Shown: piece after piece, positions 5,681 through 13,184 of the stretch
How positions within the stretch are numbered: position 1 is the first letter of the stretch
Layout: each line of letters starts with the position of its first letter
DNA from: Spirochaetota bacterium
GTDB taxonomy: Bacteria > Spirochaetota > Spirochaetia > Treponematales > Rectinemataceae
NCBI GenBank assembly: GCA_023421875.1
Contig: JAEZSM010000105.1
Location: 1-14,795, forward strand
Direction: 5' to 3'
DNA: 14,795 nt
The notes under the pieces: generated by a model
What the model was told of the DNA's origin: nothing
What the model saw: the letters and a program-made list of their open reading frames with translations, nothing else
The model's database searches: none
Program-made: the position numbers and the translations under genes

Positions 5681-6916
5681 ATGAAAAGAAGCGTATTCTT
5701 TATCGCAACATTGGTCCTCGTTCTGGCCATGGTATTCCAGGCTGGAGCGGCGCCCAATCCAAAAGAGTTCAAACTCGGCTTTATGAGTTCCTTAAGCGGT
5801 ACCTTCGCGCCCTTGGCCGAAACCCAGCGCAAGGGAACACTGCTGGCGGTGGCCGAGATCAATGAGCGTGGCGGTTTGAACATGCCGTGGGGCAAGGTTC
5901 CCGTTAAGCTTATCATCAAAGACGACGAAGCCAAGCTCGATGTAGGCATTCGCCGCTATCGCGAGCTGGTGGAAGCGGGTATCAACGGGTTCACCGGAAC
6001 CTGCTGGAATCCCATGGCCGCGGCGCTCAACGAAGAGTCCAAGCTCAATCCGATGCCCATGATCGCGGCCTGCGTTCCCGCCATCGATTCCTTCAAGAAA
6101 GGCAACCCGGCCCCCGGTTCTTACTCCGTGGCCTTTACTCCCTGGAGTATCGGATACCTGGCCGGACAGTCTGTCGTGGACGGCTTAGGCAAGAAAAAGA
6201 TTTTCTTCATCTCCCGCTCCGATTCCTGGGGAAACACAATCTATGACGGTCTTAAGGCTGCTCTGGCCAAGGTCGGCGGCGAAGTCGTCGGCTTTGCCGA
6301 ATTCCCCCTGGGCAACGTCGATTTCTCGTCTGCCATCAATAAGGCTATGCAGGTCAAGCCGGACGTGGTCGTAACCGTACAGACCGGCGGCGACGCCATT
6401 GCCCTGTACAAGCAGGCCTACGATATGGGCCTTATGAACGTTACCACGGTCTTCAATTCCTGGACCATGAACTATGTGGCGGTGACCATTCCCAGAGCCA
6501 CCCTGGCTCAGATTCCCTCGCTTACCTTCCACTACTATGATGTCGAAGGCATTGAGGACAAAGCTCTGGCCGAAAGGACGAAGAAATGGGCCGAAGCTCA
6601 CATGAAGATGTTCGGCGGCGAGCCGCCCGATGCCTATACCACGATCGCCTACATGGCTGCGACGATCATGTTCGAAGCGGTGGAGAAGGCCGGCTCATTC
6701 GATGTGGACAAGGTTTCCAAGGTTCTGGCGACTGAAAAATTCCAGACTATCAAGGGTGAATCCTATTTCCGCGAGGACCATGAGCTTGTGAACGAGTACC
6801 TGGCATACCTGGTTTCCGGCAAAGCCAGCGGAACCAATATGTGGGATCTCTACAAGGTCGAAAAAGCTTTTGGTGGCGAGGATCCCCTGCCCACACTCAA
6901 GTCTCTCGGCTACTAA
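5681..6916 (+). CDS. Periplasmic substrate-binding protein of a branched-chain-amino-acid-type (LivK-like) ABC transporter
   Basis: 411 residues with a Sec signal peptide: Lys-Arg at 2-3, a hydrophobic core at about 5-19 and a likely cleavage after AGAA (24). There is no lipobox Cys, so the protein is soluble in the periplasm. The mature protein is a type 1 periplasmic-binding fold: GFMSSLSG at 33-40 is the usual first strand/ligand-loop motif, followed by the LAVAEINERGG helix. This family carries branched-chain amino acids but also amides, urea, aromatic acids and other small organics, so the Liv name says little about the substrate. ATG 5681 has a perfect AGGAGG 7 nt upstream; two in-frame TTG codons just before it (5675, 5678) are less likely starts. 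It is the first gene of the transporter operon; the stem-loop after it may keep its expression above that of the membrane parts. Confidence 0.92.
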   Translation: MKRSVFFIATLVLVLAMVFQAGAAPNPKEFKLGFMSSLSGTFAPLAETQRKGTLLAVAEINERGGLNMPWGKVPVKLIIKDDEAKLDVGIRRYRELVEAGINGFTGTCWNPMAAALNEESKLNPMPMIAACVPAIDSFKKGNPAPGSYSVAFTPWSIGYLAGQSVVDGLGKKKIFFISRSDSWGNTIYDGLKAALAKVGGEVVGFAEFPLGNVDFSSAINKAMQVKPDVVVTVQTGGDAIALYKQAYDMGLMNVTTVFNSWTMNYVAVTIPRATLAQIPSLTFHYYDVEGIEDKALAERTKKWAEAHMKMFGGEPPDAYTTIAYMAATIMFEAVEKAGSFDVDKVSKVLATEKFQTIKGESYFREDHELVNEYLAYLVSGKASGTNMWDLYKVEKAFGGEDPLPTLKSLGY

Positions 6917-6950
6917 GATTCTGCTTTTTAGATCGTAATCGTTTCTAGAT

Positions 6951-6987
6951 ACGGCGAGTCCGGGCGATAGCCCCGGGCTCGCCGTTT
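6951..6987 (+). terminator. Intercistronic stem-loop / partial terminator after the binding-protein gene
   Basis: Arms at 6951-6964 and 6972-6985 form a 14-bp stem (one G-U pair) with a 7-nt loop, followed by only three U residues. The next gene starts at 7004 on the same strand, with AAAGGG (6988-6993) as ribosome binding site. Such structures after ABC binding-protein genes are known to cause partial termination or to shield the upstream mRNA, giving more binding protein than transporter. Confidence 0.6.
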
Positions 6988-7003
6988 AAAGGGATACAAG
7001 AAT

Positions 7004-8548
7004 ATGGGAACAATAATAAGCACTGCGGGAGTAGTGAAACAATTCGGCGAATTCAAGGCCGTGGCCGGGGTCGATCTGGAGATCGAAGAAAACGAGACCG
7101 TTGCCATAATAGGGCCCAATGGTGCCGGTAAGACCACATTCCTCAACATTCTTACCGGGCTCTATCTGCCTGAGGCGGGGTCCGTGTATTTCCGGGGCAA
7201 GGATGTGACGGTACAGAAACCGGAGGCCAGGGTTGCTTCAGGCGTCTTGCGGACCTTTCAGATCGTACAGGTATTCGATAATTTGACTGTTTATGAAAAC
7301 ATGGCTCTTTCCTATTACCGTAAGAAGGAAAAGAGTTCCATGCCCGCCAATATGTTTTTTGTAAATTTTTACAAATCGAAAGAAATAGCCAAGGCAGTCG
7401 ACGAGACTCTTGCGCTTTTTGATATCAGCTCCAACAGGGAAACCCAGGTGGGTAATCTTTCGCTGGGCTTGAAGAAAAAATTGGAAATCGCCATGTCCTG
7501 GATAGCCGATCCGGATGTGCTCATTTTAGACGAACCCTTTGCCGGCATCGGTGATCAGGAAATCGACGAAATACTTACGATAATGCAGCGGATACAGCAT
7601 AAAAAAACGATTATCCTGGTAGAACACAAGGTGTCGAAGTTGAGCGGCATCGTAGACAAGCTTGCGGTAATGAGCGATGGTAAACTTATTGCCGTAGGTT
7701 CTTTCGATGAGACGATGAATGATCCCGTTGTTAGGGAAAGCTACTGGAAAATAAGCTGTGAAGAAGGCGAAGAGGGAGAAAAGGCTTCTTCGAGCATTCA
7801 GAGCATTCTCAAGGGCAGCGTCAAGGTTATGAGCAACGAAGAGCCGGCTGATACGGGCTCTAAAACCGAACTTCTCAAGGTTGAAAAACTCGACGCGGGA
7901 TATGGACAGCTTAAGGTTGTCTTTGATGTATCGCTCAACGTTAATCAAGGCGAGATTGTCATGCTCGCTGGACGTAACGGCGCGGGTAAGACAACATTAT
8001 TCAGAACTATATGCGGCTTTTTGCCCAAGATGAACGGTAGGGTAAATTTCCGGGGCGAAGATATAAGCTCGCTTGAAGCCTTTAGGGTGGCCCAGAAGGG
8101 AATCAAGTATATACATCAGGACAAGACGGTTTTCAGGTCTCTTACGGTAAGGCAAAACTTCGAACTCTCATCATATGCCACGAAAGATTATAACCTGGAA
8201 GAGGTACTGCCATTCTTCCCTAAACTGAGAATCCTCATGGACAGAAAAGCCGAGGCTTTGTCCGGCGGAGAGCGCCAGATGCTGCTCATGGCCATGGCAC
8301 TTTTAGGTAATCCTCCCCTGGTTTTAATGGACGAGCCCACGGAAGGTCTCGCGCCCCACGTAATCGAGGATTTGGCCGCCATATTCAAGGAACTGAAGAA
8401 AAAGACTACCCTCTTTATCGTTGAGCAGAATCTTCCCTTGGTCGCCAGCGTGGCCGATAGGGTGTACTCCATGAAAGAAGGCAAGATCGTGGCCGAGACC
8501 AGCAGCAGGCAGGATATCTGCAATCTGGAATTCGAGAGGTATCTATGA
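7004..8548 (+). CDS. Fused double ATPase of the ABC transporter (LivG-like plus LivF-like domains in one chain)
   Basis: 514 residues holding two complete ABC ATPase domains that are normally separate proteins. Domain 1 (about 1-250, LivG-like): Walker A GPNGAGKT 37-44, Q-loop Gln86, signature LSLGL 152-156 (canonical LSGGQ), Walker B VLILDEP 172-178, H-loop His208. Linker about 251-285, rich in Glu and Ser. Domain 2 (about 286-514, LivF-like): Walker A GRNGAGKT 323-330, signature LSGGE 419-423, Walker B LVLMDEP 439-445, and Gln475 at the H-loop position (VEQN), as is usual for LivF. The reading frame is continuous through the linker, so this is a true fusion. It overlaps livM by 4 nt (ATGA), indicating translational coupling. 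It should drive import through the LivM/LivH pair from the cytoplasmic face. Confidence 0.92.
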   Translation: MGTIISTAGVVKQFGEFKAVAGVDLEIEENETVAIIGPNGAGKTTFLNILTGLYLPEAGSVYFRGKDVTVQKPEARVASGVLRTFQIVQVFDNLTVYENMALSYYRKKEKSSMPANMFFVNFYKSKEIAKAVDETLALFDISSNRETQVGNLSLGLKKKLEIAMSWIADPDVLILDEPFAGIGDQEIDEILTIMQRIQHKKTIILVEHKVSKLSGIVDKLAVMSDGKLIAVGSFDETMNDPVVRESYWKISCEEGEEGEKASSSIQSILKGSVKVMSNEEPADTGSKTELLKVEKLDAGYGQLKVVFDVSLNVNQGEIVMLAGRNGAGKTTLFRTICGFLPKMNGRVNFRGEDISSLEAFRVAQKGIKYIHQDKTVFRSLTVRQNFELSSYATKDYNLEEVLPFFPKLRILMDRKAEALSGGERQMLLMAMALLGNPPLVLMDEPTEGLAPHVIEDLAAIFKELKKKTTLFIVEQNLPLVASVADRVYSMKEGKIVAETSSRQDICNLEFERYL

Positions 8549-9570
8549 GCAAAGCAAACTCAGTTCAAATAAGAACTAACGCTATAGCGCCGCACAGGCG
8601 GGGCTTGAGCCTGGTCTTTCCCTTTCTTTTTGTTGGACTTCTTATCGTTGCGCGATTTATGTTTCCCAACAAAATGACTTTTTTGGTTGAAGTGGCTACT
8701 TTTTCTATTTACGCCATGGGTAACAACATTCTTATGGGGTATATGGGATTTATTTCGTTCGGGCAGCCTTTTTATTTAAGCAGCGGAGCCTATACCGCGG
8801 CACTGTATTTAGCGTACGTTGGAAGGAATCCATTGATCGCGATTGCCTTAGCCATTGTAACCGGGCTTGTCGTCGGCGGAGTATTCGGCACCATATTCAT
8901 GCGGCTTAAAAGCTCGTATTTCACCCTAATAAACGCTGCGCTCTGCGCCATGGGGCTGTTCATGTTCCAGCGTCTATTGATCGACATAACGCGGGGAGAC
9001 GACGGACTTTGGTATCGCTCTCGAATGCTGGCGACGCCGCTTTTGGACATACGGTTTCCTAAAAACTTTTTCTTCTTTGTTATGGCCGTACTGCTGATTG
9101 TGCTCTTGCTTTACAGGCAGCTGCATCGATCCGCCCTTGGCAACGTCTTCAGGACTATTCAATCCAACGAGGAAAAGATCCAATTCCTGGGCTACAATCC
9201 TTTCAAAATCAAGGTGATGGGTTTTACGCTTGCCACCGTGATGGCTTCTTTTGCGGGAGCTTTGTTCGCGATCAATTTTGGTTTTGTAAATCCCAACATG
9301 GGCGAAAACTCCCGGGCGATCGAAGTAGTTGTGGCAACGCTGCTCGGCGGTGTGGGGTCTCTGTACGGGCCACTGTTCGGCACCCTGGGGTTTCTGGGTA
9401 TCAAAGATATCGTCAGCAATTTTGTTTCCCGTTGGGAATTTGTGGTCGGCATTGTCACCATGTTGATTCTGTTCAGGTTCAACGAGGGGATCTGGGGCTT
9501 CTTTCTCAATGCAGGGGCTTGGCTTAAGGGTCGCATAGGCCGTGGCGCTTCCGCGAAAAAGGCGAGGTGA
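8545..9570 (+). CDS. livM: ABC transporter permease, LivM family
   Basis: 341 residues with a short charged N-terminus and about 8-10 hydrophobic helices. Family features: FGQPFYLSSGAYTAALY (typical LivM FGHAAFFGIGAYTAA), an RLKSSYFTLINAAL segment, ITRGDDGL (typical TGGDDGL), and the cytoplasmic coupling loop ALGNVFRTIQSNEEKIQFLG at about 197-216 that contacts the ATPase. It starts on the ATGA shared with the ATPase stop and has GAGAGG about 5 nt upstream. The symbol reflects the family only; the substrate is probably not a branched-chain amino acid in this context. Confidence 0.88.
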   Translation: MSKANSVQIRTNAIAPHRRGLSLVFPFLFVGLLIVARFMFPNKMTFLVEVATFSIYAMGNNILMGYMGFISFGQPFYLSSGAYTAALYLAYVGRNPLIAIALAIVTGLVVGGVFGTIFMRLKSSYFTLINAALCAMGLFMFQRLLIDITRGDDGLWYRSRMLATPLLDIRFPKNFFFFVMAVLLIVLLLYRQLHRSALGNVFRTIQSNEEKIQFLGYNPFKIKVMGFTLATVMASFAGALFAINFGFVNPNMGENSRAIEVVVATLLGGVGSLYGPLFGTLGFLGIKDIVSNFVSRWEFVVGIVTMLILFRFNEGIWGFFLNAGAWLKGRIGRGASAKKAR

Positions 9571-9574
9571 GTGT

Positions 9575-10438
9575 ATGGATAAGTGGATAACCGCGATATT
9601 ATACGGCTTCAGTTCCGGAGCCATTTTGTTTTTAGTCTCTCTGGCCCTCTCTATCGGCTACGGGCTCATGCGCGTGGTCAATATGGAGGCAATGCTTTAT
9701 TATTCTTTCGGGGCCTACGCGACCTATGTCATCGTCTCGCAGACGGGGAGCTTTATTCTCGGGGCGATTGTGGCCATGGCGATAGGCGCCCTCTTGGGTC
9801 TTCTGGTGGAAACCCAGTTGTTGAGAAGGCTTTATCATAGAAAGATGATGTTCACCATGGTGGCAACCTACAGCTCTTTCTTAGTGGGCATTGGTGTTAT
9901 CCAGATGGTATGGGGCCTGCAGCCCAAGCCTGTTTCATCGCCCACCACGGCCATCGTGACAATTCTGGGAGCCAATATTCCCTTATACAGGCTTCTCGTC
10001 ATCGCCACCGCGGTGGCTGCCTATATCCTGATCCAGACAATGTTGAATAAAACCATTGTGGGAAGGGCTATTCAGGCGGGGGTTGAAAACCGCGATAACG
10101 TCCAAGCCTTGGGAATCAATATCAACAAGATTTTCACCGGCACCTTCGTGGTGGCTTCGGCTTTCGCCGGATTGGGCGGCGCGCTCAACGCGCCCTTGAT
10201 AATGGTCGGCCCTTATATGGGCTTCGATATGCTCCTTTTGGCCTTTATTACGGTTATCGTTGGAGGACTGGGTTCGATCAAGGGGACCGCGCTTTCGGCG
10301 ATCCTTATCGGCCAGGTAATAAGCGTGGGTGGCACAATCTGGGGACCGCTGGCCTACGTAGCACCCTTTATCGCCATGTTTATTGTTATCCTCGTAAAGC
10401 CTACGGGTCTTATGGGTGTGAAGAGCGCGGCGTATTAA
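9575..10438 (+). CDS. livH: ABC transporter permease, LivH family
   Basis: 287 residues, mostly hydrophobic. Family features: GYGLMRVVNMEAMLYYSFGAY near residues 29-49 (typical LivH YG-RI-N-A-G-L---GAY) and a coupling loop TIVGRAIQAGVENRDNVQAL with GININK, matching LivH TRIGRAMRA-AED---A-LLGIN. The ATG at 9575 is preferred over an upstream GTG (9542) inside livM: it follows the livM stop by 4 nt, has GAGG 7 nt upstream, and gives a normal LivH N-terminus. Family members usually have a Gly or Ala where Met-Glu-Ala occurs in the first motif, so the pore-facing sequence is slightly unusual. Confidence 0.88.
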   Translation: MDKWITAILYGFSSGAILFLVSLALSIGYGLMRVVNMEAMLYYSFGAYATYVIVSQTGSFILGAIVAMAIGALLGLLVETQLLRRLYHRKMMFTMVATYSSFLVGIGVIQMVWGLQPKPVSSPTTAIVTILGANIPLYRLLVIATAVAAYILIQTMLNKTIVGRAIQAGVENRDNVQALGININKIFTGTFVVASAFAGLGGALNAPLIMVGPYMGFDMLLLAFITVIVGGLGSIKGTALSAILIGQVISVGGTIWGPLAYVAPFIAMFIVILVKPTGLMGVKSAAY

Positions 10439-10451
10439 GGGGATTGTCACT

Positions 10452-10979
10452 ATGGTCAAAGACAGGAATGCGATTAGGGAAAAGGCTTACCAGAAGGGCT
10501 TTGAATTCGAGCGAGACAACAGGGGCTGTGCCCAGTGCTGCTTTGCCGCGCTCCAAGAGGCCCTGGATATGCGCAACCCCGAAACCGACGCTATTTTCAG
10601 GGCTGCCTCCACCATGGCGGGGGGCGTCGCCGGGGAGGCGGACGGGCACTGCGGTGCCTACTCCGGAGGCTTGCTCATGCTGGGCTATCTCTTTGGCAGG
10701 GAGCGGGACAAGTTCTTCGATCCCGACAAGTCTAGATACAAGGCCCGGGACTATGCGTCGGCGTTCCACAAAAAATTCATAGAAGAATACGGCTCGGTGA
10801 CCTGCGAACACATTCACCGCAAGATTTTTGGGCGCACCTATTATCTGCGGGATGAGGACGACAAGGCCAAGTACATGGCCGAGGGAGCCTACGTGGACAA
10901 GTGCACCAATGTGGTGGGTAAGGCAGCGGGCTGGGTTGTGGATATTCTGGCCGACGCGGGCGAACTAGAGTCGGTCTAG
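10452..10979 (+). CDS. C_GCAxxG_C_C family cysteine-rich protein
   Basis: 175 residues, soluble, without a signal peptide. It fits the C_GCAxxG_C_C family (putative redox-active or metal-binding proteins common in anaerobes): Cys26, Cys29 and Cys30 in GCAQCC, Cys67 in GHCGAYSGG, Cys118 in SVTCEHI and Cys151 in DKCTNVVGKAA. Six conserved Cys with a nearby His would suit an iron-sulfur or other metal centre, but no function is established. It starts 13 nt after the livH stop, has AAGGGG about 9 nt before its ATG, and is the last gene before the terminator, so it is co-transcribed with the transporter. I infer a redox or binding role on the imported substrate; a chance operon passenger is the alternative. 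Confidence 0.82.
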   Translation: MVKDRNAIREKAYQKGFEFERDNRGCAQCCFAALQEALDMRNPETDAIFRAASTMAGGVAGEADGHCGAYSGGLLMLGYLFGRERDKFFDPDKSRYKARDYASAFHKKFIEEYGSVTCEHIHRKIFGRTYYLRDEDDKAKYMAEGAYVDKCTNVVGKAAGWVVDILADAGELESV

Positions 10980-11004
10980 TCGCCGGATCCGATAGGTGAA
11001 GAAT

Positions 11005-11037
11005 AAAAAAAAGCCCGGCACAATGGCCGGGTTTTTT
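11005..11037. terminator. Bidirectional rho-independent terminator between convergent operons
   Basis: CCCGGC (11014-11019) and GCCGGG (11026-11031) flank a 6-nt loop, with eight A on the left and six T on the right. Read either way, a GC stem is followed by a U-tract, so it can end both the transporter operon (plus) and the GntR/ADH-2 operon (minus). Confidence 0.9.
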
Positions 11038-11064
11038 ATTGAGACACGCAGCAAAAAGCAACTT

Positions 11065-12156
11065 TCAGGCCTGGGGATGCAGAATTACCTTTACCGCTCC
11101 GTCCCGGCGTTCTCGGAAAACCGCAAGGGCGGTTTCATAGTCGTCCAGGGGAAAGCCATGGGTAACCAGGGGTTTCAGGTCGACAAGGCCCTTGGCTAAG
11201 AGGCTTACCGCCCTTGCTACATTGGCTCTTCCCTCACCGCGATTGGTGATAATGTCCTTGTCGTTGAGCGAGAGGTTTTCCAGATCGACCGTGAGGGGCT
11301 TATGGGCTATTGAAAGCATCAGTATCTTACCGTTGCGGCAGGTGGCTTTGACGGCGAGATCCAGGCCTGCCTGGGTGCCGGAGGATTCGATCGCGTAATG
11401 GATGCCCAAGCCTTTGGTGTCTTTCAGGATCACTTCTAGCGGGTCTTCGGCTGAGGCATCGATGGTGCGCTGAACCCCGATTTTTGTGCCCACCGCGAGT
11501 CTGTCGGCAAGGATATCGCTCAAATACACCTTATCGGCACTTAAGGCATTGGCGGCGGCTGCGGCGGCCAGGCCTAATGGGCCTGCGCCGATGACCAGGA
11601 CCCGCTCGCCCGCGATATAGCCGCCTAGGTTTTCTATGCCGTAGAGGACGCAGCCTAGGTTTGTGACCAGGCTGGCTTCGTCAAAGGACACTGTATCCGG
11701 AATTTTATGAACCGTGTTGATGTGGTTTACAACGTACTGGGCATAGGCGCCGGGGGTTACGTGGCCGTTGCAGCGATGGTCTTTTTCCCGGTTTCCGTAA
11801 TTGAGGCAGGAGGTGTAGTCGCCGAGCCTGCAGTTTCGGCAGCGGCCGCAGCCTAGGTGGGCTTCCACGGTGACCCTGTCTCCCAGTTCGAATTCATCCA
11901 CGGTGTCGCCTACGGCGACGACGGTGCCTGAGTATTCGTGGCCAAGGATGGTTTGTCCATAGGGACTCTGACCTGGAAAGGGTTTTTCCATCATTCCAAG
12001 GTCAGAACGGCAGATGGCGCAGGATTCTACCCGTATCAAGACATCGGCTGGGCCGGGGCTGGGTACGGGGATACGCTTCATCTCCAGCCGATTGGGGCCC
12101 ATGAGCACCACGGCCTTCATGGTAGAGGGAATTGGCAGAGGAGACGTATGGCTCAT
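11065..12156 (-). CDS. Zinc-dependent medium-chain alcohol/polyol dehydrogenase (ADH-2)
   Basis: 363 residues. Catalytic-zinc Cys49 (AICRSD) and His73-Glu74, structural-zinc Cys103, 106, 109 and 117, Rossmann GAGPLG 190-195 with Asp214 (LSDIL) suggesting NAD. The third catalytic ligand position holds Thr165 (LVTNLG), as in ADH-1. Long blocks match ADH-1 (GHEYSG-VVA-GDTVDEFE, VVNHINTVHKIPD, SLVTNLGC), so the two are paralogues that probably arose by duplication. The ATG at 12156 overlaps the GntR stop by 4 nt (ATGA), giving an N-terminal extension of 12 residues before the usual MKAVVLMG; the ATG at 12120 is the alternative start but has no ribosome binding site. Being translationally coupled to the regulator, its level should follow that of the repressor. 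Substrate unknown. Confidence 0.9.
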   Translation of the reverse strand: MSHTSPLPIPSTMKAVVLMGPNRLEMKRIPVPSPGPADVLIRVESCAICRSDLGMMEKPFPGQSPYGQTILGHEYSGTVVAVGDTVDEFELGDRVTVEAHLGCGRCRNCRLGDYTSCLNYGNREKDHRCNGHVTPGAYAQYVVNHINTVHKIPDTVSFDEASLVTNLGCVLYGIENLGGYIAGERVLVIGAGPLGLAAAAAANALSADKVYLSDILADRLAVGTKIGVQRTIDASAEDPLEVILKDTKGLGIHYAIESSGTQAGLDLAVKATCRNGKILMLSIAHKPLTVDLENLSLNDKDIITNRGEGRANVARAVSLLAKGLVDLKPLVTHGFPLDDYETALAVFRERRDGAVKVILHPQA

Positions 12157-12881
12157 CCCTGTTCTTCTACCTTTAATCCTTCTCCGGTTTTGGTGATTTG
12201 GTTCATTTCGCTTTCGATATTATCGATATGATCCTTCATGATTTTTCGGACTTCTTCGGCTTTTCCTTCTTTGACTCCCTTTAAGATTTTACGGTGATAA
12301 TCGAGGGAATGGGGGATAATGCCGGGTCTGAGTTTGACTACCAGTTCTTGATTTTGGTGCATGTAATGCTGGATGGTGGAATTTATTTCCATGAGGATGT
12401 GGTTTCCGCAGGCACTGAATATGGCGCGATGGAAATCCTCGTCGTGAATGATAAATTCTTTGTAGTTGTCGGCGGATTCTTCCATTTTTGCCAAATGCTG
12501 AGCGATTATTTCCAACTCTTCGGGGGTGGCGTTTTCGGCCGCCAGGGCAACGGCTTCTGGTTCGATGATCCTGCGTACTTCAATTATTTTTTCCACATCC
12601 CGGTGCTTGTGGATGCGGTCCAGAAAGCCTTCCATAATGTGACTGGAACTTGCGATGGCGCTGACATAGGTGCTTTTGTTTCGCCGTTCTATAAGGCCGA
12701 GATACACTAAGACCCTAAGCGCTTCGCGTACGGTGCCTCGTCCGACGCCCAGCTGCAGGGCTAGGTTTTCCTCCGAGGGGAGCTGCTGACCTGGCTTTAG
12801 TTTCTGCTTGAAGATCTGATCTTTCAGATACTCGATAATTTGCTCTGTAACCGAGCTTCTATCGATTTTTGCAAACTTCAT
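12153..12881 (-). CDS. GntR-family transcriptional regulator, FadR/FCD subfamily
   Basis: 242 residues. The N-terminal winged helix-turn-helix (about 1-75) has LPSEENLALQLGVGRGTVRE at 34-53, the classical GntR recognition region. The C-terminal FCD all-helical ligand domain (about 95-225) keeps its metal-binding set: Asp147 and His151 in HDEDFH, His196 in DYHRKIL and His218 in KDHIDN. FCD proteins usually bind small carboxylates through this metal and release DNA. The ATG at 12881 has GAGGTG a few nt upstream; an in-frame GTG at 12890 would sit directly on that Shine-Dalgarno, so it is rejected. It is the first gene of an operon with ADH-2. I infer that it controls the TTGT-N3-ACAA sites in this window. 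Its own leader has only a shortened copy, TATTGTACAGA (12903-12893, minus strand), lacking the 3-nt spacer. Confidence 0.9.
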   Translation of the reverse strand: MKFAKIDRSSVTEQIIEYLKDQIFKQKLKPGQQLPSEENLALQLGVGRGTVREALRVLVYLGLIERRNKSTYVSAIASSSHIMEGFLDRIHKHRDVEKIIEVRRIIEPEAVALAAENATPEELEIIAQHLAKMEESADNYKEFIIHDEDFHRAIFSACGNHILMEINSTIQHYMHQNQELVVKLRPGIIPHSLDYHRKILKGVKEGKAEEVRKIMKDHIDNIESEMNQITKTGEGLKVEEQG

Positions 12882-12937
12882 ATCGAACACCTCTGTACAA
12901 TAGTGATCGGTCGAGGCGCCTTTTTTAAGGTCTCGGC

Positions 12938-12955
12938 ATTCAGTAATTATTGAAT
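12938..12955. repeat. 18-bp imperfect palindrome upstream of the GntR gene
   Basis: ATTCAGTAATTATTGAAT is symmetrical except for one mismatched pair, and is centred about 65 bp before the GntR start codon, in the expected promoter zone. A smaller hairpin, CCTT-TTTT-AAGG at 12919-12930, lies between it and the gene. It could be an operator for another regulator. 13 of its first 14 bases also occur, on the opposite strand, at 3344-3357 upstream of the MFS gene. Confidence 0.35.
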
Positions 12956-12966
12956 AATACTACTCG

Positions 12967-13004
12967 AGCCAATTTCAAAAGTCTGTTTACTTTTGAAATT
13001 GGCT
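12967..13004. repeat. Perfect inverted repeat 1 (16-bp arms, 6-nt loop)
   Basis: Arms 12967-12982 and 12989-13004, core GCCAATTTCAAAAGT against its exact complement, loop CTGTTT. The stem is AT-rich with a GC end. It is the first of three back-to-back perfect hairpins in the gap between the divergent GntR and ADH-3 genes. No open T-run follows on either strand, so it does not look like a terminator. Confidence 0.85.
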
Positions 13005-13009
13005 TTGTA

Positions 13010-13052
13010 GTTTCGTCCATTTTTATGATAAAAGCATAAAAATGGACGAAAC
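13010..13052. repeat. Perfect inverted repeat 2 (18-bp arms, 7-nt loop)
   Basis: Arms GTTTCGTCCATTTTTATG (13010-13027) and its exact complement (13035-13052), loop ATAAAAG. It begins 6 bp after inverted repeat 1 and is unrelated to it in sequence. A perfect 18-bp match in an otherwise fast-changing intergenic region implies selection, or a recent origin by a template-switch or mobile mechanism. Confidence 0.87.
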
Positions 13053-13070
13053 GTACGCACCTTAAAGGTA

Positions 13071-13104
13071 GCTTTTGCAAAACTCGTCTGACTTTTGCAA
13101 AAGC
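13071..13104. repeat. Perfect inverted repeat 3 (12-bp arms, 10-nt loop)
   Basis: Arms GCTTTTGCAAAA (13071-13082) and TTTTGCAAAAGC (13093-13104). Each arm contains TTTTGCAAAA, itself a palindrome, so this is also a direct repeat and could be two copies of a 10-bp protein-binding site 22 bp apart. Confidence 0.8.
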
Positions 13105-13151
13105 CTCACTCAAGAAAAGTACTATATCATACAATACAACAAGGGGCAAAT

Positions 13152-13184
13152 GGATTTTGTGTTTCACCATGTGGAAACAAAACC
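13152..13184. repeat. Imperfect inverted repeat 4
   Basis: The segments 13152-13165 and 13174-13184 (GAAACAAAACC) pair apart from two single-base bulges, around an 8-nt loop. A further short dyad, AATCGAG (13201-13207) with CTCGATT (13223-13229), follows. These extend the chain of dyads to about 13230. Short reading frames crossing this stretch lack ribosome binding sites and coding character. Confidence 0.45.

Noticed and set aside
8974..10459. Long minus-strand frames opposite livM and livH (8974-9624, 9983-10459)
   Set aside because: Both are antisense to recognisable permease genes, rich in charged residues without family motifs, and lack start signals.
12882..12890. GTG at 12890 as start of the GntR gene
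   Set aside because: It directly abuts the Shine-Dalgarno-like AGAGG, leaving no spacing; ATG 12881 has proper spacing and a normal family N-terminus.
12967..13104. CRISPR array or integron attC series
   Set aside because: The three dyads have different sequences, so there is no repeated unit with spacers, and no integrase or cas gene is present.
12967..13104. Rho-independent terminators
   Set aside because: Stems are AT-rich, no U-tract follows, and the flanking genes are divergent, so no transcript should end here.
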